64,000 nt of DNA, from contig NZ_AP027365.1 in assembly GCF_030295995.1 (NCBI RefSeq), positions 1,550,001 through 1,614,000 on the forward strand, given 5' to 3'. Shown here piece after piece: positions 15,636-26,845 of this stretch (within the stretch, counting starts at the first letter, position 1; each line of letters starts with the position of its first letter). Source of the DNA: Thalassotalea hakodatensis (GTDB lineage Bacteria; Pseudomonadota; Gammaproteobacteria; Enterobacterales; Alteromonadaceae). The position numbers were made by a program, and so were the translations under genes. The notes under the pieces were generated by a model. The model searched no databases and was not told the origin of the DNA. It was given only the letters and a program-made list of their open reading frames with translations.

Positions 15636-16715
15636 TTGGGTAGTTTACAGCAGCAGTTACAAACAACGGGTGACTTTCTAGCGCTTTCACGCGAGCATCC
15701 ATGGTCATTACCAGAAACATTTTCCTTTGATGTTACTCATCAAGCAACCACTTCACAATGTACCGTGTCTGTTATTGACACCGGTATTATTTCATTTTCA
15801 CCAAAAGGTGTAGACACCACGCAAGATATTGTTTTATCTAGTGGTGTTCATGGTAATGAAACAGCACCCATTGAAATTTGTCGCGATATCATTCAAAAGA
15901 TTATTCTCGGTCAGCTTAATGTTGGTCAGCGGGTTTTATTTATTTTTGGCAATATTGCTTCGATGAATATTGCTGAGCGCTTCGTTGAAGAAAACATGAA
16001 CAGGCTCTTCTCAGGAGGGCATTCACTAGATCAAGGAAATGGTGCAGGACTCATTAATAAAGAGCGTGAGCGCGCTTTATTGCTTGAAAACACGATCAAA
16101 CAATTTTTTGAACATGGCGCCACCCTCAATAAATCGCGTGAACGTATGCACTATGACTTACACACAGCAATTCGTGGTGCAAAATATGATAAGTTTGCGG
16201 TATACCCGTATTTACATGGCAAACCTAGAAAATCTTCGCAATTACAATTCCTTTTAGCGTGTGGTGTGAATACTGTTTTATTATCAAATTCACCTACAAC
16301 GACATTCAGTTATTTTTCGTCAAAGCACTTTGGTGCCGATGCCTTTACTATTGAACTTGGTAAGGTTCAGCCATTTGGTAATAACGACATGACACAGTTC
16401 AAACAAGTAGCTTCAACGCTAACTAAATTAGTGTCTGGGCAAAACCTTGAGCTCAAAGCATACGATGAAAATGACTTTCATATATTTACCGTTGCACAGG
16501 TGATAAATCGTCAGCATGAAGCGTTTGAATTAACGTTTTCTAGCGATACGGTTAATTTTACTGACTTTCCAAAAGACCACGTTTTAGCAATAGATGGCGG
16601 TAACAAAATCAAAACTAAGCATGAAGGTGAAGCAATTATATTCCCAAATGCGAATGTTGCCATTGGTCAGCGAGCGATGCTGACGGTGATCCCTGCCAGT
16701 TTGAACGAAAATTAA
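15636..16715 (+). CDS. astE: Succinylglutamate desuccinylase
   Basis: Zinc-dependent hydrolase of the AstE/aspartoacylase family, releasing succinate and glutamate from N-succinylglutamate, the last step of the arginine succinyltransferase pathway. It has 359 residues. Zinc ligands are in SGVHGNETAPIE and in HYDLHTAIRG; ENMNRLF is the conserved substrate segment. The start is taken as TTG at 15636 (MGSLQQQLQTTGDFLALS), matching family length; no ATG lies closer. The other ast genes are not in this window, so either they lie elsewhere or this member has another acyl-amino-acid substrate. Confidence 0.88.
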   Translation: MGSLQQQLQTTGDFLALSREHPWSLPETFSFDVTHQATTSQCTVSVIDTGIISFSPKGVDTTQDIVLSSGVHGNETAPIEICRDIIQKIILGQLNVGQRVLFIFGNIASMNIAERFVEENMNRLFSGGHSLDQGNGAGLINKERERALLLENTIKQFFEHGATLNKSRERMHYDLHTAIRGAKYDKFAVYPYLHGKPRKSSQLQFLLACGVNTVLLSNSPTTTFSYFSSKHFGADAFTIELGKVQPFGNNDMTQFKQVASTLTKLVSGQNLELKAYDENDFHIFTVAQVINRQHEAFELTFSSDTVNFTDFPKDHVLAIDGGNKIKTKHEGEAIIFPNANVAIGQRAMLTVIPASLNEN

Positions 16716-16843
16716 CCATCGAATATATTAACAGGTACATAAGTAATTTATTGTTTTTATAGATTTTAAAATATTTCTGTAAACATTAATGTTCACTTAC
16801 AAACAAGATGAAGTGTGGTGTACTTTTGAAACTTGCATTACAG

Positions 16844-16859
16844 TTAACGTAAAGGTAAA
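16844..16859 (+). promoter_or_regulatory. Candidate regulator site upstream of the bkd operon
   Basis: TTAACGTAAAGGTAAA, containing the partial direct repeat ACGTAAA/GGTAAA, sits between a possible -35 (TTGCAT) and -10 (TAAAGT) spaced 17 bp. From memory it resembles sites described for the MerR-type regulator LiuR of branched-chain amino acid catabolism in Alteromonadales. I could not compare it with the published motif. A separate palindrome with core AACATTAATGTT lies about 60 bp upstream. Confidence 0.3.
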
Positions 16860-16993
16860 GTTTGCGCAGGTAAAAAACATAAATGATAACGCACCTAAAA
16901 CGAAAGTCTCATTTATGCAATCTCGCACTATACTTGATTGCATACAGGTTTTTGATATTCCCTTTAACATTGGGTAAAACATAAGAGAAGGCT

Positions 16994-18178
16994 ATGAATA
17001 CTGACATTTACAAAGAAGGCCCTGTTGTACACAACGCGGCTTTTATTGATGGTCATTCAGTTGAAATCCCCATCCTCAAAATATTACAACAAGATGGTAC
17101 TGTATACCAAGGCGCTGAACTTCCAAACATTGATGAAGAGCACGCGGTAAAAATTTATAAAGCACTGGCTTTTCACCGAGCATTAGACGAACGCATGATT
17201 GGTGCACAACGCCAAGGTCGTATAAGTTTCTATATGGCTGCATTAGGTGAAGAAGCTGCTAGCATAGGTGGTGCAGCAGGATTAGAAGTACAAGATATGA
17301 TCATGGCACAATACCGTGAGCAAGGTGCTTTAATTTATCGAGGTTTTAGTTTAGAAAACTTTATGAATCAAATGTTTTCTAATGAAAAAGATCTGGGTAA
17401 AGGCAGACAAATGCCAATTCATTATGGTTCGAATGAACTAAACTACATGACAATTTCTTCTCCTTTAGGGACACAAATACCACAAGCCGCCGGTTATGCT
17501 TATGGTCAAAAACTTCAAGGAAAAGACGCAGTAACACTTTGTTATTTTGGTGAAGGTGCCGCTTCAGAAGGTGATTTTCATGCAGGACTAAACATGGCAG
17601 CAGTGCATAATGCACCTGTTATTTTCTTCTGTCGTAACAATGGTTATGCTATTTCAACCCCTTCTGATGAACAATATGTCGGTAACGGTATTGCTTCACG
17701 TGGTGTCGGTTACGGCATGAAAACCATTCGTATTGATGGCAATGATATTTTAGCGGTGCTTAAAGCAGTACAATTAGCTCGCGCTTATGCCATTGAAGAA
17801 AGTAAACCTGTGATGATTGAGGCGATGTCTTATCGATTAGGGGCTCACTCCACATCAGACGATCCTTCTGGTTACCGTACGAAAGAAGAAGAAGAAAAAT
17901 GGCATGCTCATGATCCACTTTCCCGTATGAAATCATGGATGTTAGCGCAAAACTGGTGGGATGAAGCCCAAGAAACGGCATTGTTTGACCAGCTGCGTGA
18001 AGATATTTTAGCTGCAGTTAAAGTGGCTGAAAAAATCGCGAAACCACCAGTAGAAGATTTGGTTTCTGATGTGTATGACCAAGTGCCTGAACATTTACAG
18101 AAACAGTTGGCATCACTTAAAGCACATATCAAAAAATATCCTGAAGCGTACCCGCTTACTGCAGGGAGAATCAAATAA
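16994..18178 (+). CDS. bkdA1: Branched-chain 2-oxoacid dehydrogenase E1 alpha
   Basis: Alpha chain of the thiamine-diphosphate-dependent E1 component that decarboxylates 2-oxoacids from leucine, isoleucine and valine. It has 394 residues. The TPP-binding region spans [13 protein letters not shown] to [10 protein letters not shown], and the phosphorylation-loop-like [17 protein letters not shown] is typical of branched-chain rather than pyruvate E1 alpha. The start has AGAGAAGG upstream. It heads an operon: its TAA shares one base with the ATG of the beta gene. Regulation probably acts in the 278-bp region upstream. Confidence 0.93.
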   Translation: MNTDIYKEGPVVHNAAFIDGHSVEIPILKILQQDGTVYQGAELPNIDEEHAVKIYKALAFHRALDERMIGAQRQGRISFYMAALGEEAASIGGAAGLEVQDMIMAQYREQGALIYRGFSLENFMNQMFSNEKDLGKGRQMPIHYGSNELNYMTISSPLGTQIPQAAGYAYGQKLQGKDAVTLCYFGEGAASEGDFHAGLNMAAVHNAPVIFFCRNNGYAISTPSDEQYVGNGIASRGVGYGMKTIRIDGNDILAVLKAVQLARAYAIEESKPVMIEAMSYRLGAHSTSDDPSGYRTKEEEEKWHAHDPLSRMKSWMLAQNWWDEAQETALFDQLREDILAAVKVAEKIAKPPVEDLVSDVYDQVPEHLQKQLASLKAHIKKYPEAYPLTAGRIK

Positions 18179-19155
18179 TGGCACAAATGAATTTATTACA
18201 GGCAATTAACAATGCCTTAGATATTGCCATGGCAGAAAACGAAAGTGCCCTGTGTTTCGGCGAAGATGTAGGTCATTTTGGTGGTGTATTTAGAGCGACA
18301 AGTGGTTTACAGGAAAAGTATGGTAAAGCGCGTTGTTTTAATACACCACTGGTTGAGCAAGGTATTATTGGCTTTGCTAACGGTCTAGCAGCACAAGGCA
18401 GTACGCCAATAGCAGAAATTCAATTTGCGGATTATATTTTCCCAGCATTTGATCAAATTGTTAACGAATCTGCAAAATTTAGATACCGTAGTGGTAATGA
18501 GTTCAATGTAGGTAACCTCACCATTCGTACACCATACGGCGGTGGTATTGCTGGCGGTTTATACCACAGCCAATCACCTGAAGCATATTTTGCTCATACG
18601 CCAGGTTTAAAAATTGTTGTACCGCGTAATCCTTATCAAGCGAAAGGGCTTTTACTTGCTTCAATTCGTGATGATAATCCGGTTATTTTCTTTGAACCTA
18701 AACGCTTATATCGTGCGTCAGTGGGTGAAGTACCCGAAGAAGATTATCAATTACCCATTGGTAAAGCAGAAGTCACTGAGCAGGGTAAAGATATTACTTT
18801 GCTAGCGTGGGGCGCTCAAATGGAAATTATCGAGAAAGCAGCGGAAATGGCTAAAAAAGATGGTGTTTCATGTGAGCTTATTGACTTACGCACTATTTTA
18901 CCTTGGGATGTAGAAACGGTTGCAAATTCAGTATTAAAAACTGGCCGATTACTTATTTCACAAGAAGCTCCGTTAACGGCGGGTTTTGCTAGTGAAATAG
19001 CAGCAACGATTCAACAAGAATGTTTCTTACATTTAGAATCTCCTATTGAACGAGTGTGTGGTATTGATACACCATATCCGCTTTCTCTTGAAAAAGAACA
19101 TGCCGCTGATCACTTAAAAGTGTATGAAGCGATCAAACGCAGCATTAATTACTAG
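18178..19155 (+). CDS. bkdA2: Branched-chain 2-oxoacid dehydrogenase E1 beta
   Basis: Beta chain of the E1 heterotetramer; 325 residues, the usual length. It has the transketolase-like pyrimidine-binding domain ([55 protein letters not shown]) and the C-terminal transketolase domain ([25 protein letters not shown]). The [14 protein letters not shown] segment is characteristic of branched-chain E1 beta. Its ATG overlaps the stop of the alpha gene by one base, which fits coupled translation of a 1:1 complex. Confidence 0.94.
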   Translation: MAQMNLLQAINNALDIAMAENESALCFGEDVGHFGGVFRATSGLQEKYGKARCFNTPLVEQGIIGFANGLAAQGSTPIAEIQFADYIFPAFDQIVNESAKFRYRSGNEFNVGNLTIRTPYGGGIAGGLYHSQSPEAYFAHTPGLKIVVPRNPYQAKGLLLASIRDDNPVIFFEPKRLYRASVGEVPEEDYQLPIGKAEVTEQGKDITLLAWGAQMEIIEKAAEMAKKDGVSCELIDLRTILPWDVETVANSVLKTGRLLISQEAPLTAGFASEIAATIQQECFLHLESPIERVCGIDTPYPLSLEKEHAADHLKVYEAIKRSINY

Positions 19156-19165
19156 GGTTTAAAAC

Positions 19166-20731
19166 ATGAGCATTGATTTTATTTTACCGGACATTGGAGA
19201 AGGTATCGTTGAATGTGAACTGGTTGAGTGGCTAGTAAAAGAGGGTGATCACATCAAAGAAGATCAACCTGTTGCCGACGTTATGACCGACAAAGCGCTT
19301 GTTCAAATACCAGCAATGCATTCAGGCATCGTTGATAAGCTTTATTACGCTAAAGGTGAAATTGCAAAAGTGCATGCGCCTTTATTCGCCATGACTCCAG
19401 AAGGTGACGCAACGTCACAAGTGGAAGCTAAACCAGAATCTAGTGAAAAAAGCAATAAACCAGCGGCCGATCCTGCTTCTGGTACTATTGTTGAAGATTT
19501 TATCTTACCTGATATTGGTGAAGGTATTGTTGAGTGTGAGGTCGTTGAATGGTTAGTTGCAGAAGGCGATAGTATTGAAGAAGATCAGCCAGTAGCGGAT
19601 GTAATGACTGATAAAGCCTTAGTTCAAATACCCGCAATGCATTCTGGCACAGTGGTAAAACTCTATTACGCGAAAGGCGAAATTGCAAAAGTGCATGCAC
19701 CGCTATTTTCACTTGAACGCGCATTAACTGAGCCGCAAGACTCAACTGCCGCCGTGTTACCTGAAAATGAAAAGTTACCGGTACCTCCCGCGACAGCTTC
19801 AACACCCGCTGACGTATCAAAACCCGTAACCACTGCAAACAAAGTCGTTAATAAAAAGGCGGTTGCGAGCCCTGCGGTTCGTCGTGTTGCTCGTGAACTC
19901 GGTGTAAACATTCACGAAATACCCGGCAGTGGCAAGAAAGGCAGAGTTTATAAAGATGATGTACATGCGTTTAAGGACGCACCAGCAACTGAACAACACG
20001 ATAAACCAACATCAACTGCCACAGGCGGTACACGTGTTGAAGCGATCAGAGGCGTAAAAGCAGCAATGGCTAAAGCGATGGTTGCGTCAGTATCAACGAT
20101 TCCTCATTTTACTTATTGTGAAGAAATAGACATGACGAACTTGATCAAGCTTCGTGGTGATCTAAAAGAAGTCTATGCTAAACAAGACATTAAGTTAACC
20201 ATGATGCCATTTTTCATGAAAGCAATGTCATTAGCATTGAAAGAGTTTCCAGTGATAAATTCACAGCCTAACGAAGACTGCACAGAACTTACCTATTTTG
20301 ATGATCATAATATTGGTATGGCCGTTGATTCTAAAGTTGGTTTATTGGTACCAAATGTTAAACAGGTGCAAACAAAATCTATTATTGATTTAGCGAAAGA
20401 TATTACTCGTTTAACCAATGATGCGCGTTCAGGGCGCGTTGCAGCAGCTGATTTGAAAGGAGGCACAATCTCAATTTCAAACATCGGTGCTATTGGTGGC
20501 ACGGTAGCTACGCCAATTATTAATAAGCCAGAATCTGCGATTGTTGCACTTGGTAAGTTACAAACGTTACCGCGTTTTAATCAACAAGGCGACGTTGAAG
20601 CACGCTCTATCATGCAAGTAAGTTGGTCTGGCGATCATCGTGTCATTGATGGTGGCACTATTGCGCGTTTTAGTAACTTGTGGAAGTCATTCTTAGAAGA
20701 GCCTAGCAATATGCTTGTTCACATGAGCTAA
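19166..20731 (+). CDS. bkdB: Branched-chain 2-oxoacid dehydrogenase E2 with two lipoyl domains
   Basis: Dihydrolipoyl acyltransferase core that moves the branched acyl group to CoA. It has 521 residues in the order lipoyl domain 1 (about 3-76, lipoylated K43 in MTDKA), linker, lipoyl domain 2 (about 110-183, K150), an Ala/Pro-rich linker, an E1/E3-binding domain (ASPAVRRVARELGVNI, near 231-267) and the acyltransferase domain (about 290-521, with DHRVIDGG as the active-site histidine motif). Many BCKDH E2 proteins have a single lipoyl domain; here two near-identical copies are in tandem. No E3 gene follows, so the shared Lpd is presumably used. A terminator closes the operon. Confidence 0.94.
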   Translation: MSIDFILPDIGEGIVECELVEWLVKEGDHIKEDQPVADVMTDKALVQIPAMHSGIVDKLYYAKGEIAKVHAPLFAMTPEGDATSQVEAKPESSEKSNKPAADPASGTIVEDFILPDIGEGIVECEVVEWLVAEGDSIEEDQPVADVMTDKALVQIPAMHSGTVVKLYYAKGEIAKVHAPLFSLERALTEPQDSTAAVLPENEKLPVPPATASTPADVSKPVTTANKVVNKKAVASPAVRRVARELGVNIHEIPGSGKKGRVYKDDVHAFKDAPATEQHDKPTSTATGGTRVEAIRGVKAAMAKAMVASVSTIPHFTYCEEIDMTNLIKLRGDLKEVYAKQDIKLTMMPFFMKAMSLALKEFPVINSQPNEDCTELTYFDDHNIGMAVDSKVGLLVPNVKQVQTKSIIDLAKDITRLTNDARSGRVAAADLKGGTISISNIGAIGGTVATPIINKPESAIVALGKLQTLPRFNQQGDVEARSIMQVSWSGDHRVIDGGTIARFSNLWKSFLEEPSNMLVHMS

Positions 20732-20768
20732 GATGATTATTGCTCATTCAGCTTAAAAAGTGAAACTT

Positions 20769-20799
20769 AAAAAACGGCTCTTACAAGGGCCGTTTTTTT
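20769..20799 (+). terminator. Rho-independent terminator of the bkd operon
   Basis: AAAAACGGC and GCCGTTTTT pair around a short loop, followed by more T. About 40 bp past the bkdB stop codon. Confidence 0.88.
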
Positions 20800-20804
20800 G
20801 TGGC

Positions 20805-20841
20805 TAAAAAAAATGGCCCCTTCAATATGAAGGAGCCATTT
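20805..20841 (-). terminator. Rho-independent terminator of purL
   Basis: On the minus strand AATGGCTCCTTC pairs with GAAGGGGCCATT (one unmatched base) and is followed by T8. It lies 60 bp past the purL stop codon and back-to-back with the bkd terminator. Confidence 0.85.
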
Positions 20842-20900
20842 GTTAGCGTTAATCCTTGTTCAGCATAGTTCTTTATAAATCAATGCTAGTTAAGTGGGGC

Positions 20901-23900
20901 TTAACCAATAAACTGACGAGCATTACGGAACATTCTTACCCAAGGTGAATCTTCATGCCACTCATCAGGATGCCATGAATTGGCAACTGTACGGAATACT
21001 CGTTCAGGGTGCGGCATCATTATCGTGACACGGCCATCTGTTGTCGTTAATGAAGTAATGCCATCAGGTGAACCATTCGGGTTTGCAGGGTAAGTTTCGG
21101 TGATGTCACCATAATTATTGACGAAACGCATGGCAACCGTGCCAGAATCATTAGCAGTACCTATTGCTTCTTCACTGATAAATTCAGCGCGGCCTTCACC
21201 GTGTGAAACCGCGATTGGCATGCGTGAACCTTCCATTCCTTTGAAGAAAATTGAAGGGCTTTCTTGTATTTCAACTAATGAAAAACGCGCTTCAAAACGT
21301 TCAGATGCATTTTGCACGAAATGAGGCCATGCTTCAGCACCTGGAATAATTTCTTTCAAGTTAGATAACATTTGGCAACCGTTACAAATACCTAAAGAGA
21401 ATGTATCTTCGCGGTGGAAGAAGGTTTTAAACATCTCACGAGCATTAGCATTAAACAAAATTGATTTCGCCCATCCCTCACCAGCGCCTAGTACGTCACC
21501 GTATGAGAAACCGCCACAAGCAACAAGGCCTTTAAAATCCGCCAAATCTACACGGCCAGCAAGTACATCTGACATATGCACGTCAATCGCTTTAAAACCT
21601 GCACGATCAAATACTGCAGCCATTTCAACGTGTGAGTTAACACCTTGCTCACGTAAAATAGCCACTTTAGGGTTATTCCCTGTTTGTGCATCTTTTGCGA
21701 TTAAATCAGCAACGATATCGTCGTTAATATCATAAGATAATGACACGTTTAAACCTGGATCTTCCGTATCGAATTTAACGTCGAATTCTTGTTGAGCACA
21801 CTCAGGGTTATCACGCATTGCTTGCATTCTAAGTGTTGTTTCTGCCCAAACCGTACGGAAATAAGTACGGCTATTTTCTAATACTGTCTCACCATTTCGG
21901 GTAAATCGAATGGTGTCATCATTATTGATACCACCGATATCTGTGCAAAGCGCAGCAATGCCATGTTGTTCAAACACTTGGTTTACATCATCAACATCTT
22001 GATCCCGAACTTGGATAACGGCGCCTAATTCTTCGCTGAATAATATACTTAAATCATCACCAGAAAATGCGGTTAAATCAATGTCTACCCCGGTATGGCC
22101 AGCGAAGGCCATTTCAACGACAGAAGTAAATAACCCACCATCACTTCTATCATGATAAGCCAGTAGTTTTTCGTCTGCGACAAGCGATTGAATAGCATTG
22201 AAGAAACCTTTTAATGTTTCTGGGCTGTCGACATCGGGTGTTTCAGTGCCTAATTGTTTGTAGACTTGTGCTAAGCACGAACCACCTAAACGGTTTTTAC
22301 CGTTGGATAGGTCAATGGCGATCAAGCGGCTTTCGCCTTTATCAATGCGTAATTGAGGTGTGACGGTTTTACGTACATCTTCAACACGACCAAATGCAGT
22401 GATCACTAACGAAAGTGGAGAGGTTACCGCTTTTTCTTCGCCGTTCTCTTGCCATTTAGTTTTCATTGACATGGAGTCTTTACCAACAGGAATGGTTAAG
22501 CCGAGTGCCGGACAAAGTTCTTCACCAACGGCTTTAACCGCTTCATATAGACCAGCGTCTTCACCGGGGTGTCCAGCTGCAGCCATCCAGTTTGCAGAAA
22601 GTTTAATTCGATTTAAATCGCCAATATCTGCGGAGGCAATATTAGTAAGAGATTCAGCGACGGCTAATCGTGCAGAAGCACCATAATTGAGTAGGGCAAC
22701 CGGTGTTCGTTCACCCATTGACATTGCTTCGCCGTGATAAGAATCAAGAGCAGCAGTTGTAACGGCACAATCTGCAACCGGAACTTGCCAAGGGCCAACC
22801 ATTTGATCGCGGGCAACCATACCAGTAACACTGCGATCACCAATAGTGATCAAAAAGGTTTTTTCAGCAATAGTTGGTAAACGTAAAATGCGATCAGCAG
22901 CATCAGCAACAGATACATTGGTTAAGTTTAATGCCGCACCTGTTTTGGTTTTGCTTTGCACGTCGCGGTGCATTTTAGGGGGTTTACCTAGTAAAAGATC
23001 TAATGATAAATCAATCGGTTTATTTAACTGTTCATCGTCTGCAAAATGTTCATCAGTTAATGTTAAATGCTCTTCTTCGGTTGCTTTACCTACAACAGCA
23101 AATGGTGCTCGCTCACGTTGACAAATAGCTTCAAACTGGGCTAGTTTTTCATCTGAAACTGCTAATACATAACGCTCTTGAGATTCATTACACCAGATCT
23201 CTAAGGGTGACATGCTACGCTCGTCGTTAGGTACGTTGCGTAATTCAAAGTTGCCACCGCGTCCACCATCAGCTACAAGCTCTGGGAAGGCGTTAGATAA
23301 ACCGCCAGCACCAACATCATGAATAAATAAAATAGGGTTTTCGTCACCTAATTGCCAACAGCGGTCGATTACTTCCTGACAACGACGTTCCATCTCTGGG
23401 TTTTCACGCTGCACAGAAGCAAAGTCAAGGTTTTCAGCAGATTGACCTGATGCCATTGACGAAGCAGCGCCACCGCCTAAACCAATGTTCATTGCTGGGC
23501 CGCCTAAAGCAATGAGGTTTGCGCCAACATTAATTTGACCTTTTTGTACATGCTCATCACGTATATTACCTAAGCCACCGGCAAGCATTATTGGTTTATG
23601 GTAACCACGTACTTCTTTACCGTTGAATGAATCTACTTGTTCTTCATAAGTGCGGAAATAACCAAGAATATTAGGACGACCAAATTCGTTGTTAAATGCT
23701 GCGCCACCTAATGGACCTTCAACCATAATGTCTAAGGCAGATACTATACGTTCTGGCTTACCAAAGTCTGTTTCCCAAGGCTGCTCAAAGTTAGGAATGC
23801 GTAAGTTAGATACGGTAAATCCTACTAAACCTGCTTTAGGTTTAGAACCAATGCCTGTTGCGCCTTCGTCACGAATTTCACCGCCTGAGCCGGTAGCTGC

Positions 23901-24830
23901 ACCTGGGTAAGGTGAAATAGCTGTAGGGTGATTATGGGTTTCAACCTTCATTAAAATTTGAATATCTTCGTGGTTGTAACCATATTCTTTTGATTCAGGG
24001 TGCGGGAAGAAACGTCCACCTTCAGAGCCAACCATCACTGCAGCGTTATCTTTATATGCGCTTAATACGTAATCTGGATTAGTTTCGTAGGTGTTTTTAA
24101 TCATTTTAAATAATGATTTTGGCTGCTCTTGGCCGTCGATTGTCCAGTCAGCATTAAATATTTTGTGACGACAATGTTCTGAGTTTGCTTGAGCAAACAT
24201 ATAAAGTTCGATGTCGTTAGGGTTACGACCAAGCTTGATGAAATTTTCAACTAAGTAATCAATTTCGTCGTCAGCAAGTGCTAAACCTAATTCGATATTT
24301 GCGTTTGCGAGTGCTTCACGACCGCCGGATAACACATCAACTGCGTTTAATTTACTGGGTTCTGCAGTGGCAAAAAGTGTTTGTGCTTGTTGTGCGTCAC
24401 TAAAAATCACTTCCATCATGCGGTCATGAATCAAACCGTTTAATTGTTGCTCTTGTTGTGCACTTAGCGCTGAACTTTGAACATAATAAGCAAGGCCTCT
24501 TTCAAGGCGAACGACTTTATCTAACCCACAGTTATGGGCAATATCAGTAGATTTTGATGACCAAGGTGAAATAGTACCAGGGCGAGGAGTAACCAATAGT
24601 AGCTTACCTACTGGTTCATGTTCTTCAATGCTAGGACCGTACGTTAGCAGCTTTGCTAATACGTGTGTTTCTTGTTCGTTAAGCTCAGCAGTTAAGTGTG
24701 CAAAATGCGTATACTCTGCATAAATATCTGTGACAGGAAGGCTAAGTTCAGCACACTGATCAAGTAATTTCTTGATACGAAAATCAGATAAGGCTGGAGC
24801 GCCACGAAGGGTTTGAATCAACATCGCCAT
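20901..24830 (-). CDS. purL: Phosphoribosylformylglycinamidine synthase
   Basis: Single-chain (large-type) FGAM synthase of purine biosynthesis: converts FGAR, glutamine and ATP to FGAM. It has 1309 residues, close to E. coli PurL (1295). Order: N-terminal PurS-like domain ([16 protein letters not shown]), linker, two AIRS-like ATP-binding halves ([47 protein letters not shown]), and a C-terminal glutaminase with nucleophile cysteine in GICNGCQML and the catalytic H/E pair in MMPHPERVF. The start may be ATG at 24830 or the next in-frame ATG two codons later. It is divergent from mltF, a frequent gammaproteobacterial arrangement. I recognised no PurR box. Confidence 0.97.
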   Translation of the reverse strand: MAMLIQTLRGAPALSDFRIKKLLDQCAELSLPVTDIYAEYTHFAHLTAELNEQETHVLAKLLTYGPSIEEHEPVGKLLLVTPRPGTISPWSSKSTDIAHNCGLDKVVRLERGLAYYVQSSALSAQQEQQLNGLIHDRMMEVIFSDAQQAQTLFATAEPSKLNAVDVLSGGREALANANIELGLALADDEIDYLVENFIKLGRNPNDIELYMFAQANSEHCRHKIFNADWTIDGQEQPKSLFKMIKNTYETNPDYVLSAYKDNAAVMVGSEGGRFFPHPESKEYGYNHEDIQILMKVETHNHPTAISPYPGAATGSGGEIRDEGATGIGSKPKAGLVGFTVSNLRIPNFEQPWETDFGKPERIVSALDIMVEGPLGGAAFNNEFGRPNILGYFRTYEEQVDSFNGKEVRGYHKPIMLAGGLGNIRDEHVQKGQINVGANLIALGGPAMNIGLGGGAASSMASGQSAENLDFASVQRENPEMERRCQEVIDRCWQLGDENPILFIHDVGAGGLSNAFPELVADGGRGGNFELRNVPNDERSMSPLEIWCNESQERYVLAVSDEKLAQFEAICQRERAPFAVVGKATEEEHLTLTDEHFADDEQLNKPIDLSLDLLLGKPPKMHRDVQSKTKTGAALNLTNVSVADAADRILRLPTIAEKTFLITIGDRSVTGMVARDQMVGPWQVPVADCAVTTAALDSYHGEAMSMGERTPVALLNYGASARLAVAESLTNIASADIGDLNRIKLSANWMAAAGHPGEDAGLYEAVKAVGEELCPALGLTIPVGKDSMSMKTKWQENGEEKAVTSPLSLVITAFGRVEDVRKTVTPQLRIDKGESRLIAIDLSNGKNRLGGSCLAQVYKQLGTETPDVDSPETLKGFFNAIQSLVADEKLLAYHDRSDGGLFTSVVEMAFAGHTGVDIDLTAFSGDDLSILFSEELGAVIQVRDQDVDDVNQVFEQHGIAALCTDIGGINNDDTIRFTRNGETVLENSRTYFRTVWAETTLRMQAMRDNPECAQQEFDVKFDTEDPGLNVSLSYDINDDIVADLIAKDAQTGNNPKVAILREQGVNSHVEMAAVFDRAGFKAIDVHMSDVLAGRVDLADFKGLVACGGFSYGDVLGAGEGWAKSILFNANAREMFKTFFHREDTFSLGICNGCQMLSNLKEIIPGAEAWPHFVQNASERFEARFSLVEIQESPSIFFKGMEGSRMPIAVSHGEGRAEFISEEAIGTANDSGTVAMRFVNNYGDITETYPANPNGSPDGITSLTTTDGRVTIMMPHPERVFRTVANSWHPDEWHEDSPWVRMFRNARQFIG

Positions 24831-24877
24831 ATTATGTATTCACCAAGGTTGGATTTATTGGAATAAAAATCGCGCGT

Positions 24878-24907
24878 ATTATAGTGTAAAAGCAGGGCAA
24901 TAGTAAA
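24878..24907 (-). promoter_or_regulatory. Putative purL promoter
   Basis: Minus strand: -35 TTTACT (24902-24907), an 18-bp spacer and a perfect -10 TATAAT (24878-24883), about 48 bp upstream of the start codon. Confidence 0.5.
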
Positions 24908-24979
24908 AAAAATTCCATGCTTGTTTTCCGGAAATGAAAAAAAAGACTTTGATAAACAATAAAAGCACGCCACAATGGA

Positions 24980-26473
24980 ATGATGAACGTTGTACACTTT
25001 AAATATTTTCGCAATATATTCCTTGTTTGGTTGTTATGTCTACCGTTTATTTTTACGTTGAGCGGTTGTCAAAAAAAGTCTGAACAATCAGGGCTGGTGA
25101 ACGTTGCCAAACAAGGTTATATCACTGTTGGTACCCTTTATGGATTAACGAGTTATTATATCGGCCCAGAAGGTGAAACAGGCTTTGAATATGAATTAGC
25201 AAAAAAATATGCTGATTATCTAGGAGTGGAATTAAAAATAGTTGCTAGTTATAGCTTAGCAGAGCTTTTTGCTTTGCTTGATAGCGGCGAGGTTGATTTT
25301 TTAGCAGCAGGGTTAACCATTACAGATAAACGGCTACAGCGTTATAATTTTGCACCTAGCTATAATCGTATTAGTCAAAAACTTGTTTTTAAACAAGGGA
25401 ATAAGCGCCCTAGGAAATTAGAAGATTTAACAGGTAAGTTGATAGTTACCGCTAACTCAAGCCATGTTGAAAATTTACAAACTATTCAACAAACTTTCCC
25501 GACACTTACATGGCAAGAAACTGAAGAATTAGACAGCGAAGAAGTACTGATCCGTATTTTAAATGACGAGTTTGACTATACGATCATCGATAGCCATACG
25601 CTTGCCGTTAGCCGCCGATATTACCCTGAAATTAGTATTGGTTTTACCCTCCAGGCGTCAGAGCTGATCGCGTGGCCGGTTCGCAAAGAAGGCGATGATT
25701 CAATTTTGGCAAGTATGATTGAATTTTTTGGCGACATTCATCATAACGGTACTTTATTAGCCCTTGATGATAAGTATTTTGGTCATGTAGAACAGTTTAA
25801 TTATGTAGATACTCGTACTTTTATTAAAGCAGTTGATGCAAAACTACCACAATATCGTCCGCTTTTTGAAAAATATGCACAAGATATCGATTGGCGATTG
25901 CTGGCTGCTATCAGCTACCAAGAGTCACATTGGAACCCAAGAGCAAGATCTCATACAGGGGTACGAGGTATGATGATGTTAACGTTACCGACTGCCAAGC
26001 AAATGGGAATTAAAAGTAGAATCGATGCCGAGCAAAGTATTCAAGGTGGGGCTAAATATTTTCAACAAATGTTTGATCGCATGCCTGATAGAATACCACA
26101 TCCAGACAGATTATGGTTTGCCTTAGCATCTTATAATGTTGGACTTGGTCATTTAAATGATGCGAGAGAGATCACGCGTCTGCAAGGGGGAGACCCTGAT
26201 CGTTGGGTGGATGTTAAACAGCGGTTACCACTATTAAAACAGAAAAAGTATTATAAGTTTACTCGCTATGGTTATGCGCGGGGTGATGAACCCGTGAATT
26301 ACGTGGAAAACATTCGACGCTATTACGATACCTTAACTTGGATGGATGAGAAACAACAAGAAGCTGAGCAACAGCTGTTGCTTGAGGCGTTAGAGCAACA
26401 AGAACTCACCAATGCTAACCCTAATGTATCAGCAACCGAAAAGCACAGCCCTGAACTGCCAAAAGGCGAGTAA
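24980..26473 (+). CDS. mltF: Membrane-bound lytic murein transglycosylase F
   Basis: Outer-membrane lipoprotein that cleaves peptidoglycan glycan strands, forming 1,6-anhydromuropeptides. It has 497 residues: a signal peptide ending in lipobox LSGC (about residues 27-30), a periplasmic binding-protein-like (SBP_bac_3) domain at about 45-270, and an SLT domain at about 290-450 with catalytic Glu315 in [10 protein letters not shown] and the later [12 protein letters not shown] and Y-rich segments. A glutamine/glutamate-rich coiled C-terminal tail follows. The binding-protein domain is thought to be regulatory. It starts at one of two adjacent ATG codons and is divergent from purL. Confidence 0.95.
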   Translation: MMNVVHFKYFRNIFLVWLLCLPFIFTLSGCQKKSEQSGLVNVAKQGYITVGTLYGLTSYYIGPEGETGFEYELAKKYADYLGVELKIVASYSLAELFALLDSGEVDFLAAGLTITDKRLQRYNFAPSYNRISQKLVFKQGNKRPRKLEDLTGKLIVTANSSHVENLQTIQQTFPTLTWQETEELDSEEVLIRILNDEFDYTIIDSHTLAVSRRYYPEISIGFTLQASELIAWPVRKEGDDSILASMIEFFGDIHHNGTLLALDDKYFGHVEQFNYVDTRTFIKAVDAKLPQYRPLFEKYAQDIDWRLLAAISYQESHWNPRARSHTGVRGMMMLTLPTAKQMGIKSRIDAEQSIQGGAKYFQQMFDRMPDRIPHPDRLWFALASYNVGLGHLNDAREITRLQGGDPDRWVDVKQRLPLLKQKKYYKFTRYGYARGDEPVNYVENIRRYYDTLTWMDEKQQEAEQQLLLEALEQQELTNANPNVSATEKHSPELPKGE

Positions 26474-26698
26474 CAACACTTACGGTTCAGACTAATTTTA
26501 ATCATAAATAGTCGTGAACGATTAAATGGAGATATTTTCTTACATTAAACAGACAGCATTTCATGAAACTGTCATATATTCTCTTGATAATAATACCTAT
26601 AGACACCATATATAGAGTATGTTTGTTGAACGTTTTTAAGTGAATCGTGTCTATATTAAGTAGCAACAAGCATCATAATATTAATAGGAGAATATCAT

Positions 26699-26845
26699 AT
26701 GCAAAAAGCACGAAAAGTGTCGCATTCAACGCAACGAAAACGTTTAATGAATCGGCATAAAGTAAAAGTGAATAACCGTCGTTTGATGCACTTTATACAA
26801 GAAAATCAAGACGTAAACTGTACTCATAACGGTAGCATGAATTAA
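26699..26845 (+). CDS. Small basic protein, 48 residues, function unknown
   Basis: Not recognised. An ATG at 26699 follows a strong Shine-Dalgarno (AGGAGAATATC) and opens 48 codons. The product begins MQKARKVSHSTQRKRLMNRH; it is very rich in K and R in its first 30 residues, then HFIQENQDVNCTHNGSMN with one cysteine. No membrane segment. A 10-bp-stem terminator overlaps the last codons and the TAA lies in its loop, which argues for a dedicated short mRNA. The gene sits alone between mltF and the M16 protease gene. The basic composition would fit RNA, ribosome or DNA binding, but that is a guess. Confidence 0.7.
   Translation: MQKARKVSHSTQRKRLMNRHKVKVNNRRLMHFIQENQDVNCTHNGSMN

Noticed and set aside
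16789-16977. 62-codon frame in the bkd leader
   Set aside because: No ribosome site, composition unlike protein, and it covers the likely promoter/operator region.
21118-24000. Several plus-strand frames opposite purL (for example 22360-22686)
   Set aside because: They mirror codon structure of the confidently identified purL and lack ribosome sites.
24831-24979. PurR box upstream of purL
   Set aside because: I looked for the ACGCAAACGTTTGCGT-type palindrome and found no close match.
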